Assembly: GCA_002917075.1 (NCBI GenBank)
Contig: NTMA01000018.1
Coordinates: forward strand, 124,001-188,000
Direction of reading: 5' to 3'
DNA: 64,000 nt
DNA from: Hawksworthiomyces lignivorus
Lineage: Eukaryota; Ascomycota; Sordariomycetes; Ophiostomatales; Ophiostomataceae
Each line of letters opens with the position of its first letter. Position 1 is the first letter of the stretch. Under the pieces are notes generated by a model. That model ran no database searches. It was not told where the DNA came from and worked only from the letters and a program-made list of their open reading frames with translations. This document shows, piece after piece, positions 43,166-55,503 of this stretch. A program made the position numbers and the translations under genes.

Positions 43166-44669
43166 TTACCACTTCTTGGCCTCGACGCCCTCGGGCGGCT
43201 GCGTTGCCACCGTCTCCTTCGCCACAGAGTCCCAGTCGGTGCTCAGGGTGGTGCCGTTGCTCTCGACAAAGCTCTTAACCATGGCGCGCTGCTGCTCGGG
43301 CGTGCTCGACGAGTACAGCTGGCGGAAGAACCCGTTCACATCGCCGCCGGCGGCCTCTGCTTCACCAGTGGTGGCGTCGTCGACGACCGCCTCCCAGTTC
43401 TTGGGACCGTTGCGCGAGCTCGTGGGGTACGCCGGCGGGCCGGCTGGTTTAGCGGCAGAGGCAGCAGCCACAGCGGGGGCGGGGACTTGAGCAGGAGCAG
43501 ATGACGTCGTCGATGCGGGTACTGTGGTAGTGGCAGCGGCGGCGCCCCCGCTCGTTTCGCTGACTTCTTCCTGCTTGCCCCAGGCGCCCCACTTGACACC
43601 AGCTGGCTTCTTAGCGAACGTCAGCTCAATCTTGTAGGGTGTGACCTTGACGACCGTGCTGGCGTCGACGTCGGCGTTGACGGTGCCGCCCAGTGCCAGG
43701 GCCACTGCTGTTCTGCCGGCGACGGCCTCCGGCAGGTCGAAGAGTTGGATCTGATCAATTAGCAAGAAACAAAACTAGGCAGGGAGGAGGCATGTAGAAA
43801 GCGAGACGCACCTTAGACTCGGAAATATCTACTCTCAGCTTCTCTTTGTCGACCCCCTTGGCATACAGCACCAGGTTGACCTTGTCGACGGTCTGGTAGA
43901 AGTCCACGCGGATGTTCTTGACGGGCGGCTTCGGCGGTGCTGCCGGCGCAGCCGACGAGGCCGGCGCCGTCTCAGCCACACTCGATTCCTCTTCTGCAGC
44001 CGCCGTTGTCTCCTTTGCCTTGCCCTTGCCCGCCTCCACGTCCTTGGGCGGGTCCGGCACCCGCTTCACCGTGATCTTGCGGCCCGGGTCGCCCTTGGGC
44101 AGCGCCTGCATGGCGCGCAGCATCACCGTGCGCATGGTGTAGGCCCGCGCCCACTCGGCCATGCCCTTGACCTGCCCCGTGGGCGGCGGCGCGGCCGACT
44201 TGCCATCACCGCCGGGGGCCTGCGGCAGGCTGGCGGTGGCGGCGGCGGCCTCTTCGGGTGTGGCCAGGTACTCGCCGGTAGCCGGGTCGACGTGGGTGGC
44301 GACGTCGTCCGGGTCGCGGCGGAAGTTCTTCTTGCCTTCGATGAGCTGCTGCGACCAGACGCAGCAGGCGTCGGCGTCGGCGTAGCGGCGCAGGTGGCCC
44401 AGGATGACGGCGCGGCGGTACTGAGCGAGGGCGAGGTGCTCGCGGGTCTTGGGGTGCTGGCGGGCCAGGGCGCCCAGGTAGGCGCGCTCGGCGTCGGCCA
44501 GGGCCTCGGCGAAGCGGCCCGTCTCCTGGTAGGCCTGCGAGCGGGCCAGCAGCCAGGTCGGCGCGCCGGCGCTGCTCTCCAGCCCGCGCGAGAGCAGCGT
44601 GATGGCGCGGTCCCACTGCTTCTTCTCGACGGCCTCGAGGCCCTGCTGGCCGGCGGTGGTGGAGGACAT
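43166..44669 (-). CDS. SGT1: SGT1-family co-chaperone
   Basis: It encodes 480 residues in two exons: 44669-43812 and 43750-43166 (61-bp intron, phase 0). It is a cytosolic adaptor linking Hsp90, Skp1/SCF ligases and NLR-type client proteins. An N-terminal TPR-like region (about 1-120) begins GLEAVEKKQWDRAITLLSRGL. A central CS domain (about 230-330) has IRVDFYQTVDKVNLVLYAKG and PYKIELTFAKKPAGVKWG. The C-terminal SGS domain (about 400-480) has GPKNWEAVVDD, GGDVNGFFRQLYSSSTPEQQRAMVKS and TTLSTDW. All three domains are in the usual order. The intron splits the CS domain. The coding sequence is very GC-rich, which produces long spurious frames on the other strand. Confidence 0.93.
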
Positions 44670-46116
44670 TGCGCGCGGAGGAGGAGGAAAATCGAGAATC
44701 GAAGACGTCAAAACCTGCAAGGAAAGTTGTCGGATCCGGTCCGAGAGGGGCGTGGGAGCCGGAGGTGCAAGTGAATAACAGAACTATTGAAGAATGGGCC
44801 GAGTGACACTTTGGTAAGCAATGAAACTGCGATGTGTGTTTGCCGATGGGCACAGAGAAGTAATTAAAAGAAGAAAATTACCAAGGTTTCGAAGTGAAAG
44901 AGAATGCGTGAACAAAGGCAACTAGGCGAGTATCAGAAACGCAAACGCAACAATGAAGCGTGGATGCGTTTGTGTGCCTTGGCTTTGCAGTAACTGCCCA
45001 CACATTAATTGGTGGGAAGTGACAGCCTTGCTCGCGGCTCTCCAGAAGCTTCGAAGCGGGGCTGCTCTCCTTCCTCTGCTTCCTGCTTGGGGCAGCCTGG
45101 AGCTTGCCTGTAGCTTCACCCCACAGTGCAGCAACTGCCTAACACCTACCTGCCTTGGAGCATTACTTTGGCCTATTGTGACGTACTAGTTCGGAGTAGC
45201 TTTTCTCCGGCACCGCCTGGAATTGCCATAATTAATGGGAGGCATTTGTTTGGTCCACCCAAAACCCGAGAGGGTCCCCCAAGGTGAAGTGAAGGAATGG
45301 TACCCAGAAAATAAAATAAAATAAAATAAAATAAAAGGGAATGGAAAAAAAAAAATTCTTCTGTGTTGCACTCCGATTCTTCCCACCAACATCTGATTCT
45401 CTGCTTTTCCTTTCCTCCTTAGACAAATACACTCTTTTTTCCTCCCTCACACCAGTCATGAACGCGTGATGATTTGCCTGTCCGTGAGCTTCCAGCATAC
45501 GATGGCAGAGAATACGAAGATGCAGAGCTTTTGAGGATTTTCGGTTTTTCCTGGATGGCCGCCAAGCTGCTTGCCTCATTCACAGATTGGGTGAAATATC
45601 CCTCAATAGAGTAAGTCAAGGTCTCTATTTTTTTTTTTTTTTAATCTCTCGTCGCTTTCCTTTGCCTTCTCTTTTATACCCTAGCTTTTCTTCCTCGCTC
45701 TGTCACATTCGCCACACAATCGTTATCTTCGTTCCCAGAACTGCCAGCCAGCGTACGAAAGTACGCCAAGAAGGTTGCAGCCAGGATGCATCATCTTCAT
45801 AGCAGTCCTTGTTGATTTTGCTTTCTTGGGAATTTTTTTTCTTCCCTTATTCTTCACACATTCTCCGGCCCTCTCCTCCTTCCCCTTCGCTGTGATGACA
45901 ACTTCGATATGGTGCAAAGAGAGCAATCATCATGCTCTCCGTGATTGCCTAACCAAAATAGACTACAACGGTATCTGAGCGAAATATTTACCTTCCTCTT
46001 TCCTTCTCTGCCAGATATGTGTTGCGCATATCTGGTTTTGTTTTGCTTTGCCATAGACAGCTCATTCCAACACAGAAGGCTAACTCACCCAAGCTTCGTC
46101 ATGATACAGGGCAAAT
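44670..46116. other. Intergenic, divergent promoter region of SGT1 and Sen2
   Basis: It contains an (AAAAT)n microsatellite at 45307-45336 and pyrimidine-rich stretches just upstream of the Sen2 gene, likely promoter or 5' leader. No coding sequence is supported. Confidence 0.55.
45307..45336 (+). repeat. (AAAAT)n microsatellite
   Basis: Five AAAAT units plus a partial one, in intergenic DNA. Confidence 0.85.
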
Positions 46117-48051
46117 ATGGCTGAAAGCACAAAGCCACCCCTACCGGCTCCGACCAGCGACACGTCTTCTGTTGCTCAGGGACGGCTGGCAGTAGCAGCA
46201 AGAACAGTTCCTTTTAAAAAGCAACCAAGATACACAATTCCTTTGCCCATCCGCACTTTTCCTCTCCCGACCTTCTACCCCAGCAATCCCGTGTCTCTCA
46301 TTCACCTGGCTTTTGCATGGTTGGGCCAGGTGTTGTCTCCGCCTCCTGCGGAGCCGGCTGTTGTACATACAGGCGTCTGGTCGCCTGAGACCCGGTCCGT
46401 CCATATCACCGATCCCAAGTCTATGAACGACTTGTGGTGCCAGGGATTTTATGGCAAAGGATCGCTCAGCCGCAGCGAGCCGAACTGGTTAAAGTGAGTA
46501 GGCATGACTCTTCTGCTTTGCCCACACGCGGCTCTGTTTTGCGTTGTATTCTGACAAAGCGGGTGCAGCCGAGAGAAATCGCGACGCGGATTGCTTGGCG
46601 AGACCAGCGAGCAGATCACCAACAAGCGGCGTGAAGCACGAGCTGGCACAAAATGGGAGCGTGGCCGGACCGCGCTTGAGGCGATTGAGCAGCAGCGTCG
46701 CGAAGAAGAGGCCGCAGCTGCGGTCGCGGCAGAAAAAGCAAAACGGGAAAACAGTCAAAGCCTGCCACCAACGGGGTCTAAGGCTCCCAGCGCACCGTCA
46801 GTGCCCACTGGAAGCAAGGCTGATCGAAATGAGTCACTCGAGCGCCAGCCGCAACTTCCAGTCAAAGCGCCAGTTGGACCTCTGGAACTCCTAGCACTCC
46901 CAAATTCCGAAGCGGATCTACAAAGATTAGCAGCTGTTGGGCATGAGATCGAAGCGGTAGCAAACGCCAATGGCTCAGCGACAGCACCGCCGTCGCCAAA
47001 TCGTAAGCAGACCGAAGAACTAAGCACGGGAGCTCCAAATTCGTCAGGAGAGCCTGCAAGCGATGGCGGCTCCTCTGCTCTTCAAGACCTGAATATCAAT
47101 GGAGTCAATGGTGAGCATGCGAATGGCAGCGCTACTAAAGAGCTTGCAACTGCATCTGAAGTGAAGGAAGCCCATGACCAGCCTCAGACCAATGGTGACG
47201 AAGATGCAGCTGCTATGCAGCCCTTGAAGCGACAAAAAAGCGTACGGTTTTCGCCGACGGTCGAGTCGACAACCTTTCAGCACTCAGATCCGCCCAGCCC
47301 CAATCATTCCAGTTTGGCTCTGTCTTCAAGAGGTTCTTCGAAGAGTCGGCAATTGAACGGAAAGGCAGAGAGTGGCGTGACAAAGTCTAGTTCTACGGCG
47401 CAACAGTCTATGTTAGGTAACGATCTGCAGGCGTCAAAACCCCCGCCGAAACAAGCAGAGGTCGTTATCGCCAATAAGGAGCACCTGCAGCTTTCGCCTG
47501 AGGAGGCCTTCTTTCTAGCGTACGCCCTCGGTGCGCTGGTCGTCCTCGACCCGTCTACGCAGGAGCCGATGACGACGCGGCAGCTTTTCCTCTTGTTTCG
47601 CCAGAATTCCTACTTCCCTCCACGAGAGTCAGGGTCGCTGTCGACGGATGACCCTTTTCTCATTCATTATGCTGTGTACCACCACTTCCGGTCGCTCGGC
47701 TGGGTGCCCCGGCATGGAATCAAGTTCGGCGTAGATTGGCTGCTATATGGAAAGGGACCCGCACTAGACCACGCCGAATTCGGCGTCGCCGTGCTGCTAT
47801 CCTACACGGATCCGTGGTGGAAGCAGCATAGCAAGCAGCCTCCGCGTAGGCCATGGTACTGGCTGAATGGTGTTAACCGGGTGCTGACAACGGTGTTTAA
47901 GAGCACCGTGTTGGTGTATGTTGATATCCCCCCTCCCGCCGCAGCTGACGGCGAAAGTGGCAGCGAAGAGAGTGTGACTGCGCTGCTTGGCCGGTTCAAG
48001 ATCCGAGAGGTCATGCTGCGGCGGTGGTCGGCCAACCGAAACCGCGATTAG
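46117..48051 (+). CDS. SEN2: tRNA-splicing endonuclease catalytic subunit Sen2
   Basis: It encodes 619 residues in two exons: 46117-46493 and 46569-48051 (75-bp intron). It is a subunit of the Sen2/Sen34/Sen54/Sen15 complex and cleaves the 5' splice site of intron-containing pre-tRNAs. The N-terminal block [24 protein letters not shown] is typical of fungal Sen2. The middle (about residues 180-420) is a long disordered Ala/Glu/Ser insertion with a basic-acidic coiled start ([22 protein letters not shown]). The C-terminal endonuclease domain keeps the triad region: Tyr in [16 protein letters not shown], His in LDHAEFGV and Lys in [27 protein letters not shown] is also conserved. It is somewhat longer than yeast Sen2 because of the insertion. 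Confidence 0.93.
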
Positions 48052-49553
48052 AAGAGGGTCCAAATGTAGAAAAACAAATATAAGATGACACAAAGAAAAT
48101 AACTTTAGATGACGACATAGGGCAACCTAGTGAAACTAGCCAAGGCGGGACAGACCCTTGTAAAATGCAAACTGACATCTTTTTTCGTGTCGGCGCCCAA
48201 ATTATGCTTTTTCATCTTATTTTCAATTTCTGCAGTACGAAAAGGGTAGTCTCAATTTAAAAGCATTTCGCCTCCGCTGTTATACGAAACATTGGGTAGC
48301 ACAGTAATAAGCTTACGACGACCCTCGGTAAAACACGAGAGCCTCCAATTGCTGTTGGACTATTCTGGATAGGTCAGCCAGGCCAGGGCATGTTACGGAG
48401 GCTTGCACTAGTAAAAAGAACATTCTCCTGCTTGGAGGCAGATGGAGCATACACGGGCCTTATTATAACTCAACGACTGCTATTCCCCCTCATATGTTGC
48501 TCTCAAACGGCCTTGCCGCACAAGGCTTGGAAAGTTTATTGGGTCGGGTTTTAGATAATGCGAACATAGTGAGGCGCTCTAAGCAAGCGATGATGCTCCC
48601 ATACACTCATACTCCGTACGTGCTGCAGGAGATGAGCTCTTGTACGGAGCTACAATTGCTGTGAATTAGGAGAAACATAAATACCAAGCACGCCCGCAAA
48701 CCACATATCAATTGCTGCAACGCACAGGAGAATAGACGTGGAGACTTGAGATAGAAGCCAATCTCTTGCTGAGTAAGTGGCTTTGTCGTCAGTCGCGCTT
48801 ACCCTTTCTTTGTGTGCTGTCTAAGTCGTGCTTTTCGTGAATTAGAATTCGTAAATCGCAATTGCCGTTTCTGTTGGCTCTGGTCAAGTATCCCCCTTTC
48901 CTAGCTCCGTATCCGACATAATATTAACAGATCCTGGACCGAGGCTGCCTTGTACTGGGTTGGCCTTTAATGAGCCCTTACTCGAAACGGAACAACAGGC
49001 CACTGCAGGAGCTCTTGCAGGTGGAAACTACCTGAGCAAGCTAAAAATCTTGGTACCGAAAAAGGAAAAAGCCACACATAATCAATGCCTGTCAGACGAG
49101 GAAATGGCGTCTGTACCGTTCAAATCCATTGAACAGGGGTCGTTCTTACCTGAAGCCCCTCTTTTTCTTGATAACCACTTCGCTACCACTGTTTTCTAGT
49201 ATGGTTCCATAAAGTGAGATAGTCATTCATGCTCTCTCATCCATTTCCTTTCTCTTTGTGTCTTTGTGCTGTTTTCTTTTGCTTCATTTCATCAGCCGCG
49301 CATTTCTATCATTTGCACCGTTTATTCCGCTTGACTGTAATATCCACATTAGAGCGACCCATTGACTGTTATTTGTACCAGTTGCCCGGACTCTGCCACC
49401 AACGCGCACCGCCCACGTCGAAGTACATCGCTACTTTGTCCTCTGATGTCGAACTGCGAATAGTTCAATTAAGAAACTAGACAGCGCCGAGAACGAGAAG
49501 CGAGAAAAATCCAGGATCAAGACGAATTCCGACTCCCTTCCGTACCTCTCACC
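48052..49553. other. Intergenic, no gene supported
   Basis: 1.5 kb with GTAC-rich words near 48610-48650 (ATACTCCGTAC, TGTACGGAGC). An open frame at about 48960-49199 lacks an ATG start and any recognisable feature, so it is not called. Confidence 0.5.
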
Positions 49554-50635
49554 ATGATACTCAGCCCGGGATTCAGCAGCCCGGGCTGTTCCGTTTCCTG
49601 GCCCCATGTCCGTCTGCTAGCCCTGGTGGCCTGCGGCCTGTTTGCCGTCTTCTATTTTTGGAGGACCGGGGAAGGCTGGGAGACAATTACATCGATGGCC
49701 TCGGCCGCTGGCGCAGAGCTCGCAGCGCCACCAGCAGCATCAGCAACCCCGCCATTGTTTCTCCTCGTCGGCGACTCCACTACAAACGACCAACTGCACG
49801 CCGGCGGCGGTTGGGGCGGCGCCTTCTCTTGGCTCCTTGTGCGCGGCGCCGAAGCCGTCAACCACGGCCTCAATGGCGCCACAACCAAAGGCTACATCGA
49901 TTCCTGGATTTGGCCGATCATCCTGGATGAGATTCGTGGAAATGCCACGGCCCGTAAGGTCTATGTGACCATTCAAGTATGTTTCTCTCTGTCTCAATTG
50001 TATTTGCTCCTCTAGCCGATAGGAATTGTCCAGCCCACAACTCTAACCGTCTTGTCCGTGTCTAGTTTGGCCATAACGACCAAATGCCAGGCAGCAATAT
50101 CAACCTAGAGCAGTACCAAGCCAACCTCGTCCATATGGCAAGCCAGGTCTTGGCAGCTGGCGGAACCCCGATCCTAGCTAGTCCTCTCTGCCGCCGCGAC
50201 TTTGATCTCGATGGCGTCACCGTCATCGACAATCTGGCAGACTATCGTGCCGCCACTATAAAAGCTTACGACCAAGTCCTCAGAGAGACCGACGACGGCA
50301 CCATTGTCACGACTCAGACTTCCGGCCGCGCCCGTTTCATCAACCTCAATGCCGGCAGTCTCGCCTACGTTGGCGCAATTGGCCGGAAGGCCGCTTACCG
50401 TTACAACAAGGTGAACTTCCTCGGCGACGACACCACTCACCTCAACGAGCACGGCGCCATTATATTTGGCCGCATGGTGGCCGACCTAATTCTAGGGCAC
50501 CCACCCGAGCTAATACCCCATGGCCAGCGAGACAAGTGGTCGCCAGGGCGCGGCAACGACGACGATGGGCTGTCAGGCTGGATCGAGCCGAATCCTTATC
50601 TCACGGGGCGCATATGGCACGGCGATCCAGCTTAG
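49554..50635 (+). CDS. Membrane-anchored SGNH hydrolase (GDSL / rhamnogalacturonan acetylesterase-like)
   Basis: It encodes 330 residues in two exons: 49554-49976 and 50066-50635 (89-bp intron, phase 0). It is probably an esterase removing acetyl or similar groups from glycans. The SGNH blocks are complete: LVGDSTTND (Ser75, block I), Gly in NHGLNGATTKG (block II), FGHNDQ (Asn145, block III) and DDTTHLNEHG (Asp263/His266, block V). The arrangement follows the rhamnogalacturonan acetylesterase subgroup. The N-terminus has a membrane helix at about residues 20-36 (RLLALVACGLFAVFYFW) without a clear cleavage site, so this copy looks like a type II membrane protein rather than a secreted enzyme. 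Confidence 0.85.
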
Positions 50636-51023
50636 AAGCCTGGTTTGTGGCACTCCATGTTGGCGCCGACCATTCTACGTCTATTCAAGTCCATATTAGC
50701 GACTTGCTTGGCTTCCTAGTGCAATTACTCGCCAATGGAAAGCCTGTTAATTATATCAGATCATGTAAGACCTCGGCTTTGTTTGCTGGCCATGTTTGCC
50801 TCTCAACTAGCCTGGTCCAGCTCTTGTCTTTTTTCTTCACTCGGCGTTTGGGCATATGTTACTGTATAGACTTCATCGGCGGTCCGATTCACGGCGTTTG
50901 TTACAAAACCTTAGATATTACAGGTCACGTTTTATAATGATACATGGATTTGGTTTTGTTCGTGTACAGCTCTGTCTGAATATTCTCTTCCACTACCATG
51001 TCTTACTCCCCGTCTCCTTTTTT
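50636..51023. other. Intergenic between convergent genes
   Basis: 388 bp of 3' flanking sequence. No gene seen. Confidence 0.55.
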
Positions 51024-53435
51024 TCACTTCAGTAGCGTCTTTTCCCACCACGCAGCCTCAGATTCCAAATACCGGACCAGACTCTCCGCCTTCACAAACA
51101 TGTGGCCCTCACCGGGCAACACCACCAGGTCAACTTCGTCCTTCGTGGCGCCGCCGGGCCGCTGCCGAATACGATCGCGGATGCTCTCGCTCTGCTGGAT
51201 GGGCACGACCGGGTCCATGTCGCCATGGATCAGCAGAAGCGGTGCTCGGATCTGCTCTGCGTGGAAGAGCGGCGATCGTGCGTTGTGGATGCGCGCCTGC
51301 TCGTCGGCGTGGGGCGGGTTCCACAGGTCCCACAACAGCCGATCCAGATAGTGGCTCTCGAGCTTGTGAGTGTCGCGCGCCAGCGCCGCCGTATCTGCTA
51401 CGCCGCAACAGCACACGCCTCCAGCAAACACTGTCGGGTGGCCTACCAGGCACTGCAGCACATTGTAGCCGCCGGCACTGCCACCCTCGATGCCCACGCG
51501 AGCGGCGTCCACGCGGGCAGCAGGCGCGACCGAAGAGACGGGCCCTTCGCCAGCAGCTGTGCCACCTGCTAAGTAGCGCACCGCCGCTGCCACGTCGTCC
51601 CGGTCCAGCAGGCCCCAGCGAGTCCATAGCCGATCGCGGTAGCGCCGACCGTGACCGGCCGAGCCGCTGTAGTTGATGGCCAGGTACGCAAAGCCGCGCG
51701 TCGCCCAGTACTGTGCAAACATGTGCAGCCCGGGCCCCGTGTAGCCTGTGGGTCCGCCGTGTGGAGTGACGATTAGCGGTGGCAAGGTGCCGGCGGGTGC
51801 TTCGAACTTGGCGTTGTGCGGCGGCCAAAACCAGCCATAGACAATGGTATCGGGATCAGCAGGATCGGCGGCGCCGGCGTTCGACGACGACACTGTCTCG
51901 GGTAGGCCAGGGAAGGATATCAGCTCCGGTGTGGAGAAGACCTCTGCGGGGAAGTCTTGGCTAGTGGAGCGGAAGATGGTAGTAATCTTGCTGAGCAGAG
52001 TGCGGTCGTCGGCGCGCTCGCGGCGACCGGCGGCCAGGGCGGCGCGGACCGCATCCAAGTCGAGGTCCACGCGGTACACGGCTGCCGGCGAGGTGAAGCC
52101 GCTACCGATCACCAGAAACGACGACGGGGACAGCGCCGCCAGCGGGTCGAACTTCATCTCTACGAGACCCACCTCGGCATCTAGAGACACCCATGCACCC
52201 GTGTCCAAGTCGGCGTAGATGAGACCATTCTTGCCGAATCGCGTGTAGATAGCCACCGCCGTCCGTGGCTTCAAGAAGACAAATGTTTGACTGTAGATGG
52301 TCAGTCAATCTGCTTAGATAGGGACAGAATGAAAACAATAAAAAGCAATAAATGAATACTACGCACCACCCAACAAACCATGAGGCGTCGCCCATCTCGG
52401 CGTCCTCCAAGCCCTGAAGATCGATGCGGCGCGCCGTCGGGATGCGGTCCAGATCGCTGTCGTCCGGCTGCACTGCAAATAACTGTCGGCAGTCGGCTCC
52501 TTTTGCCTCCATGCCGAATACGAGGCGGTCTCCGTCAGGCGTCCATGCCGCATCGGACGCACACTGGCGGTCTTGCCCACCTACCAGCGCCTGGTGTGCC
52601 AGAGGGGCGTCGCCCGGGCTGCGGTCGCTCGCTGGGGTCCACAGTGCCCAGCACAGTCGGACGCCGTCGAAAGGCAGGTCCGGATGGTCCCACTCACGCC
52701 AAGAGATGCGATACTGCGCGGCAGTCGATGATCCCGCTGCCGGATGGTCAGGCTGGAAACGCGGATACGAGTAGAAATCATGCCCCTCGACGACGCGCTC
52801 CACCGCGCCGGTCTCGACATGCACCGCCACTACGTAGTTGCGCACAGCCGCGGGCCCGCCGGGCGCCGTGTGGTCCTCCTGCACGGCCAGCACCCAGGGG
52901 CTGCGTCGCTGCCCGCCTGGGTGCGCGTAAAAGTCGCCGTAGCGGAGGCCCGGCTGCCCCGGCACGAGGACCGCCACACGCCCGGCGTCGACATCCAGCA
53001 GGTTGACCGAGCTGTCGCGGGGGTCAGAGAACACGATCTGCAGCGCTGCCGCAGAGCCGGCCCCGCTGCCGCTCGGCACCACGGCGTACGCCGAGCCGCC
53101 GTACTCGTATACCGTGGTGCCGACGCCCCAGGGTTCTGGCAAGACTTGGCGCGGGGGGTCATCCGGGCGGCGGCCGATTTCGTAAATGGTGCTGCTACCG
53201 TCCGGCTTAGCTGCCAAGAAAAAGGCGCGGCCCGACTGGGGCTTGAGAGGAGAACAGGAGACGTCAGACAAAAAGTCGAAAGCAATTTCAAGATGTGGGG
53301 TTTCCCAAGAGATGGGAAAAGGCCAAGACTCACACAGCTGCGCGGCGAGTTGAGAGCGCGGGTGCCGGCCGTGGCGGCCTCGGTAGAGATGAGGCTCTCC
53401 CACCGGCCGTACGGTGCAGTCGTCTTGAGAGTCAT
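51024..53435 (-). CDS. S9-family serine peptidase (acylaminoacyl/dipeptidyl peptidase-like)
   Basis: It encodes 747 residues in three exons: 53435-53334, 53241-52367 and 52290-51024. An N-terminal seven-bladed propeller region (TAPYGRWESLIS, VYEYGGSAYAVV, DAAWTPDGDRLVF, DASWFVG) shields the active site. A C-terminal alpha/beta-hydrolase domain follows, with TPHGGPTGYTGPG (oxyanion region), nucleophile Ser597 in EGGSAGGYN, Asp685 in HGDMDPVVP and His722 in GEGHMF. It has no signal peptide, so it is probably a cytosolic oligopeptidase. The second donor has two possible positions, GTGGTG or GTGCGT; the latter was chosen because it keeps the expected spacing. The gene is GC-rich, and long frames on both strands are shadows. 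Confidence 0.9.
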
Positions 53436-53793
53436 TTTCGTCAGGCTAGTATTTTCTCCTATGCTCTTTGTTTTTACTGTTTCACAGAAAGAAAGAATCC
53501 TCCTTGAAGAACGGTTTCAAGTAGATTCTCTTCTGCTCACGGCATTCAGCAATCTCTCATGTAGCAATGACAGAGAGGGGTCAAAAAAAGAGCGGCATCC
53601 CTCCCCGCCGTAAAGGTGTGCTGACGGTCTGAGTGCCGGATGCAACACTCTCCACCAAACGGCGATATACCCTGGATACTTGTGTTATAGGCAGTGTCTG
53701 CACAATGAAAGCAATCGACTGGAGACACGGATATTATTTGCACCATGAAATAATTATTTTTGAACTGAAACTTTCTACGCTCATACACACGGC
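53436..53793. other. Short intergenic region
   Basis: 358 bp between the 3' end of the dioxygenase gene and the 5' end of the peptidase gene. It includes the likely peptidase promoter. No gene seen. Confidence 0.55.
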
Positions 53794-55503
53794 TTAGCTT
53801 TTGTTCTTGCCCTTTTTCACTCTCGCTACGCCCGAATTCGCCCGAGCCTGGTCTTTCAACATTCTAGCCACCTGCTCAAGTTCAAACTGCCGCAGCTTAT
53901 CCATATCCTGTGCTGCAACTTTTGGCACGGCAGGGGGGTACTTGTTCTCGCGCACCATGCTCATCACCTTGCTTGTGAAGGTTTGCTCCGACAAGTACGC
54001 GCCCCGGAGCCAGCGGGACCCTGTCGAGGTATTGAACTGCTGCCGCCCATGCAACACACGCCGGTTGTCGAAGAGGACACACTGGCCGGGCTTCATCTTG
54101 ACTTCGAAAAGATTTTCAGGCGCTTCTATCAAGTCTTTAAAAATCTTGGCGGCGCTGTGCCAATGGTACAGGCGGCCGTCTGGCGGCGACGCTTCGTTAA
54201 GATCGCCGGGTGTGCCCACGAGACGGACCCCAGGGGCGAACTTGTCCTGGAACGGCGGTGACCAGCCGACCTGCTTGATGCGCTCAGAACGATCATAGCG
54301 CTCAAATACAGGCCGCTCATTGTAGTAATAATGACCGTTACGCTCATAGTGGTAGCGGACAGACATGCGGGCAAGGCTGCGGGTGTGCACGGGGTGCATA
54401 ATCTCAATCTCCAACGCCGCTCGCAGGCCGTCGCTGAACAGCGACTCGCCGCCGTCGCAGCTGTTCTTCAGGCAATGCAGCAGCTGGATGTGCGGCGGGT
54501 CGTCCATGTAGAGCAGGTCCTGGTGCAGGCATAGAAAAGTGTTGGTGTAAGCTACATTCTCGGCCTCGGGCTTAGATATGACGTCAAACGTCTCGCCGTA
54601 AAAGGTCGTCTGGATGTTGCCGATCTGGTGCGCGACGTCCCGCACGCCGTCTTCTGTGTCAGGCACGCCGTCCACGATTAAGATGCCCAGTCGTTGAAGG
54701 TCCAGCAGCGCGCGGTAGAACTCGGTGCCACCGGCCGTCCAGTCCTGGAAGGTCACAGGCTGCAGCTCCCCCGCCAGGAGGGCGCGGTTCCACAGAAACC
54801 GCTCGGGCGGCAGCGGCTCCTTTGGGGGGTCCAGAATGGCGAGGGAACGGAGCAAGCTAGCAGCGGGGAACAGCGAGACGTGCGCCGTGCCGTCCGCGGC
54901 CCGATCGGCCCACTCCACACGCAAGGCCGGCCCCGCCACACCTTCCACCTCGCCCACCAGCTCCGCGCGCGCCACGCCCGGCCGCTCAGGCAGGTCCGGC
55001 GTCTGGAAGCGCTTCTGACCAGACGACGGCGTCACGCAGTGCGGGCACTGGCAGCTATCGCGCAGCCACAGCGACGACACCGCAACGGCCTGCGGTGCGT
55101 TTTCGTACTGCAGCAAAACAGCGTCGTGGTCCGAGACGTACTCCACGCCCGTCAGTGGGCCGTAGGGCGCCACGAGGCGCGTGCCATACACGCCTTTCCG
55201 CAATTTCCTCCAGTCAAGTCTCGTCGAAATCTGATCACCATCCTGCGACGATGCTGGCGGCGCAGCCGGTGACTTTTTCTCCACCGTTTCTAGGGGCGCG
55301 ACTTTCTCCGCCGCGGCTGCAGCCGCACGCTTCGCCCGCGTAGTGCGCCTGCGCAGCTGCGCAGCACACACTGTCACGGCTGCCGGGCGCGCATTGGCGG
55401 CCCCAAACCGAAGAGCTGCCACCGGGGATGCGGCAGACGCGAGGGGGCGGGCTCCAATGAGGCAGCCGGCTGCGGCAGCAGAGAAGCGGCTGAACGGGGT
55501 CAT
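53794..55503 (-). CDS. Gamma-butyrobetaine dioxygenase-like enzyme
   Basis: It encodes 569 residues in a single exon. It is an Fe(II)/2-oxoglutarate-dependent hydroxylase of the BBOX/TMLD group, acting at the first or last step of carnitine biosynthesis. The N-terminal 95 residues are Ala/Arg-rich and amphipathic, fitting a mitochondrial presequence. A DUF971-like zinc-binding domain follows with LRDSCQCPHCVTPSSGQKRFQT (Cys151, 153, 156). The TauD/BBOX jelly roll has the facial triad His327-x-Asp329 (LCLHQDLLY) and His485 (RRVLHGRQQF), and RWLRGAYL carries the likely 2-oxoglutarate-binding Arg. A lysine-rich tail ends the protein. Whether the substrate is gamma-butyrobetaine or trimethyllysine cannot be decided from motifs alone. 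Confidence 0.9.
   Translation of the reverse strand: MTPFSRFSAAAAGCLIGARPLASAASPVAALRFGAANARPAAVTVCAAQLRRRTTRAKRAAAAAAEKVAPLETVEKKSPAAPPASSQDGDQISTRLDWRKLRKGVYGTRLVAPYGPLTGVEYVSDHDAVLLQYENAPQAVAVSSLWLRDSCQCPHCVTPSSGQKRFQTPDLPERPGVARAELVGEVEGVAGPALRVEWADRAADGTAHVSLFPAASLLRSLAILDPPKEPLPPERFLWNRALLAGELQPVTFQDWTAGGTEFYRALLDLQRLGILIVDGVPDTEDGVRDVAHQIGNIQTTFYGETFDVISKPEAENVAYTNTFLCLHQDLLYMDDPPHIQLLHCLKNSCDGGESLFSDGLRAALEIEIMHPVHTRSLARMSVRYHYERNGHYYYNERPVFERYDRSERIKQVGWSPPFQDKFAPGVRLVGTPGDLNEASPPDGRLYHWHSAAKIFKDLIEAPENLFEVKMKPGQCVLFDNRRVLHGRQQFNTSTGSRWLRGAYLSEQTFTSKVMSMVRENKYPPAVPKVAAQDMDKLRQFELEQVARMLKDQARANSGVARVKKGKNKS

Noticed and set aside
43912..44774. Plus-strand frames over SGT1
   Set aside because: They are shadows caused by high GC; the SGT1 domains on the minus strand are unambiguous.
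48960..49199. 79-codon open frame upstream of the SGNH hydrolase
   Set aside because: It has no ATG start, no recognised feature and no splice context.
51102..53507. Several long plus-strand frames over the S9 peptidase
   Set aside because: They are Arg/Ala-rich shadows of a GC-rich gene with no domain content.
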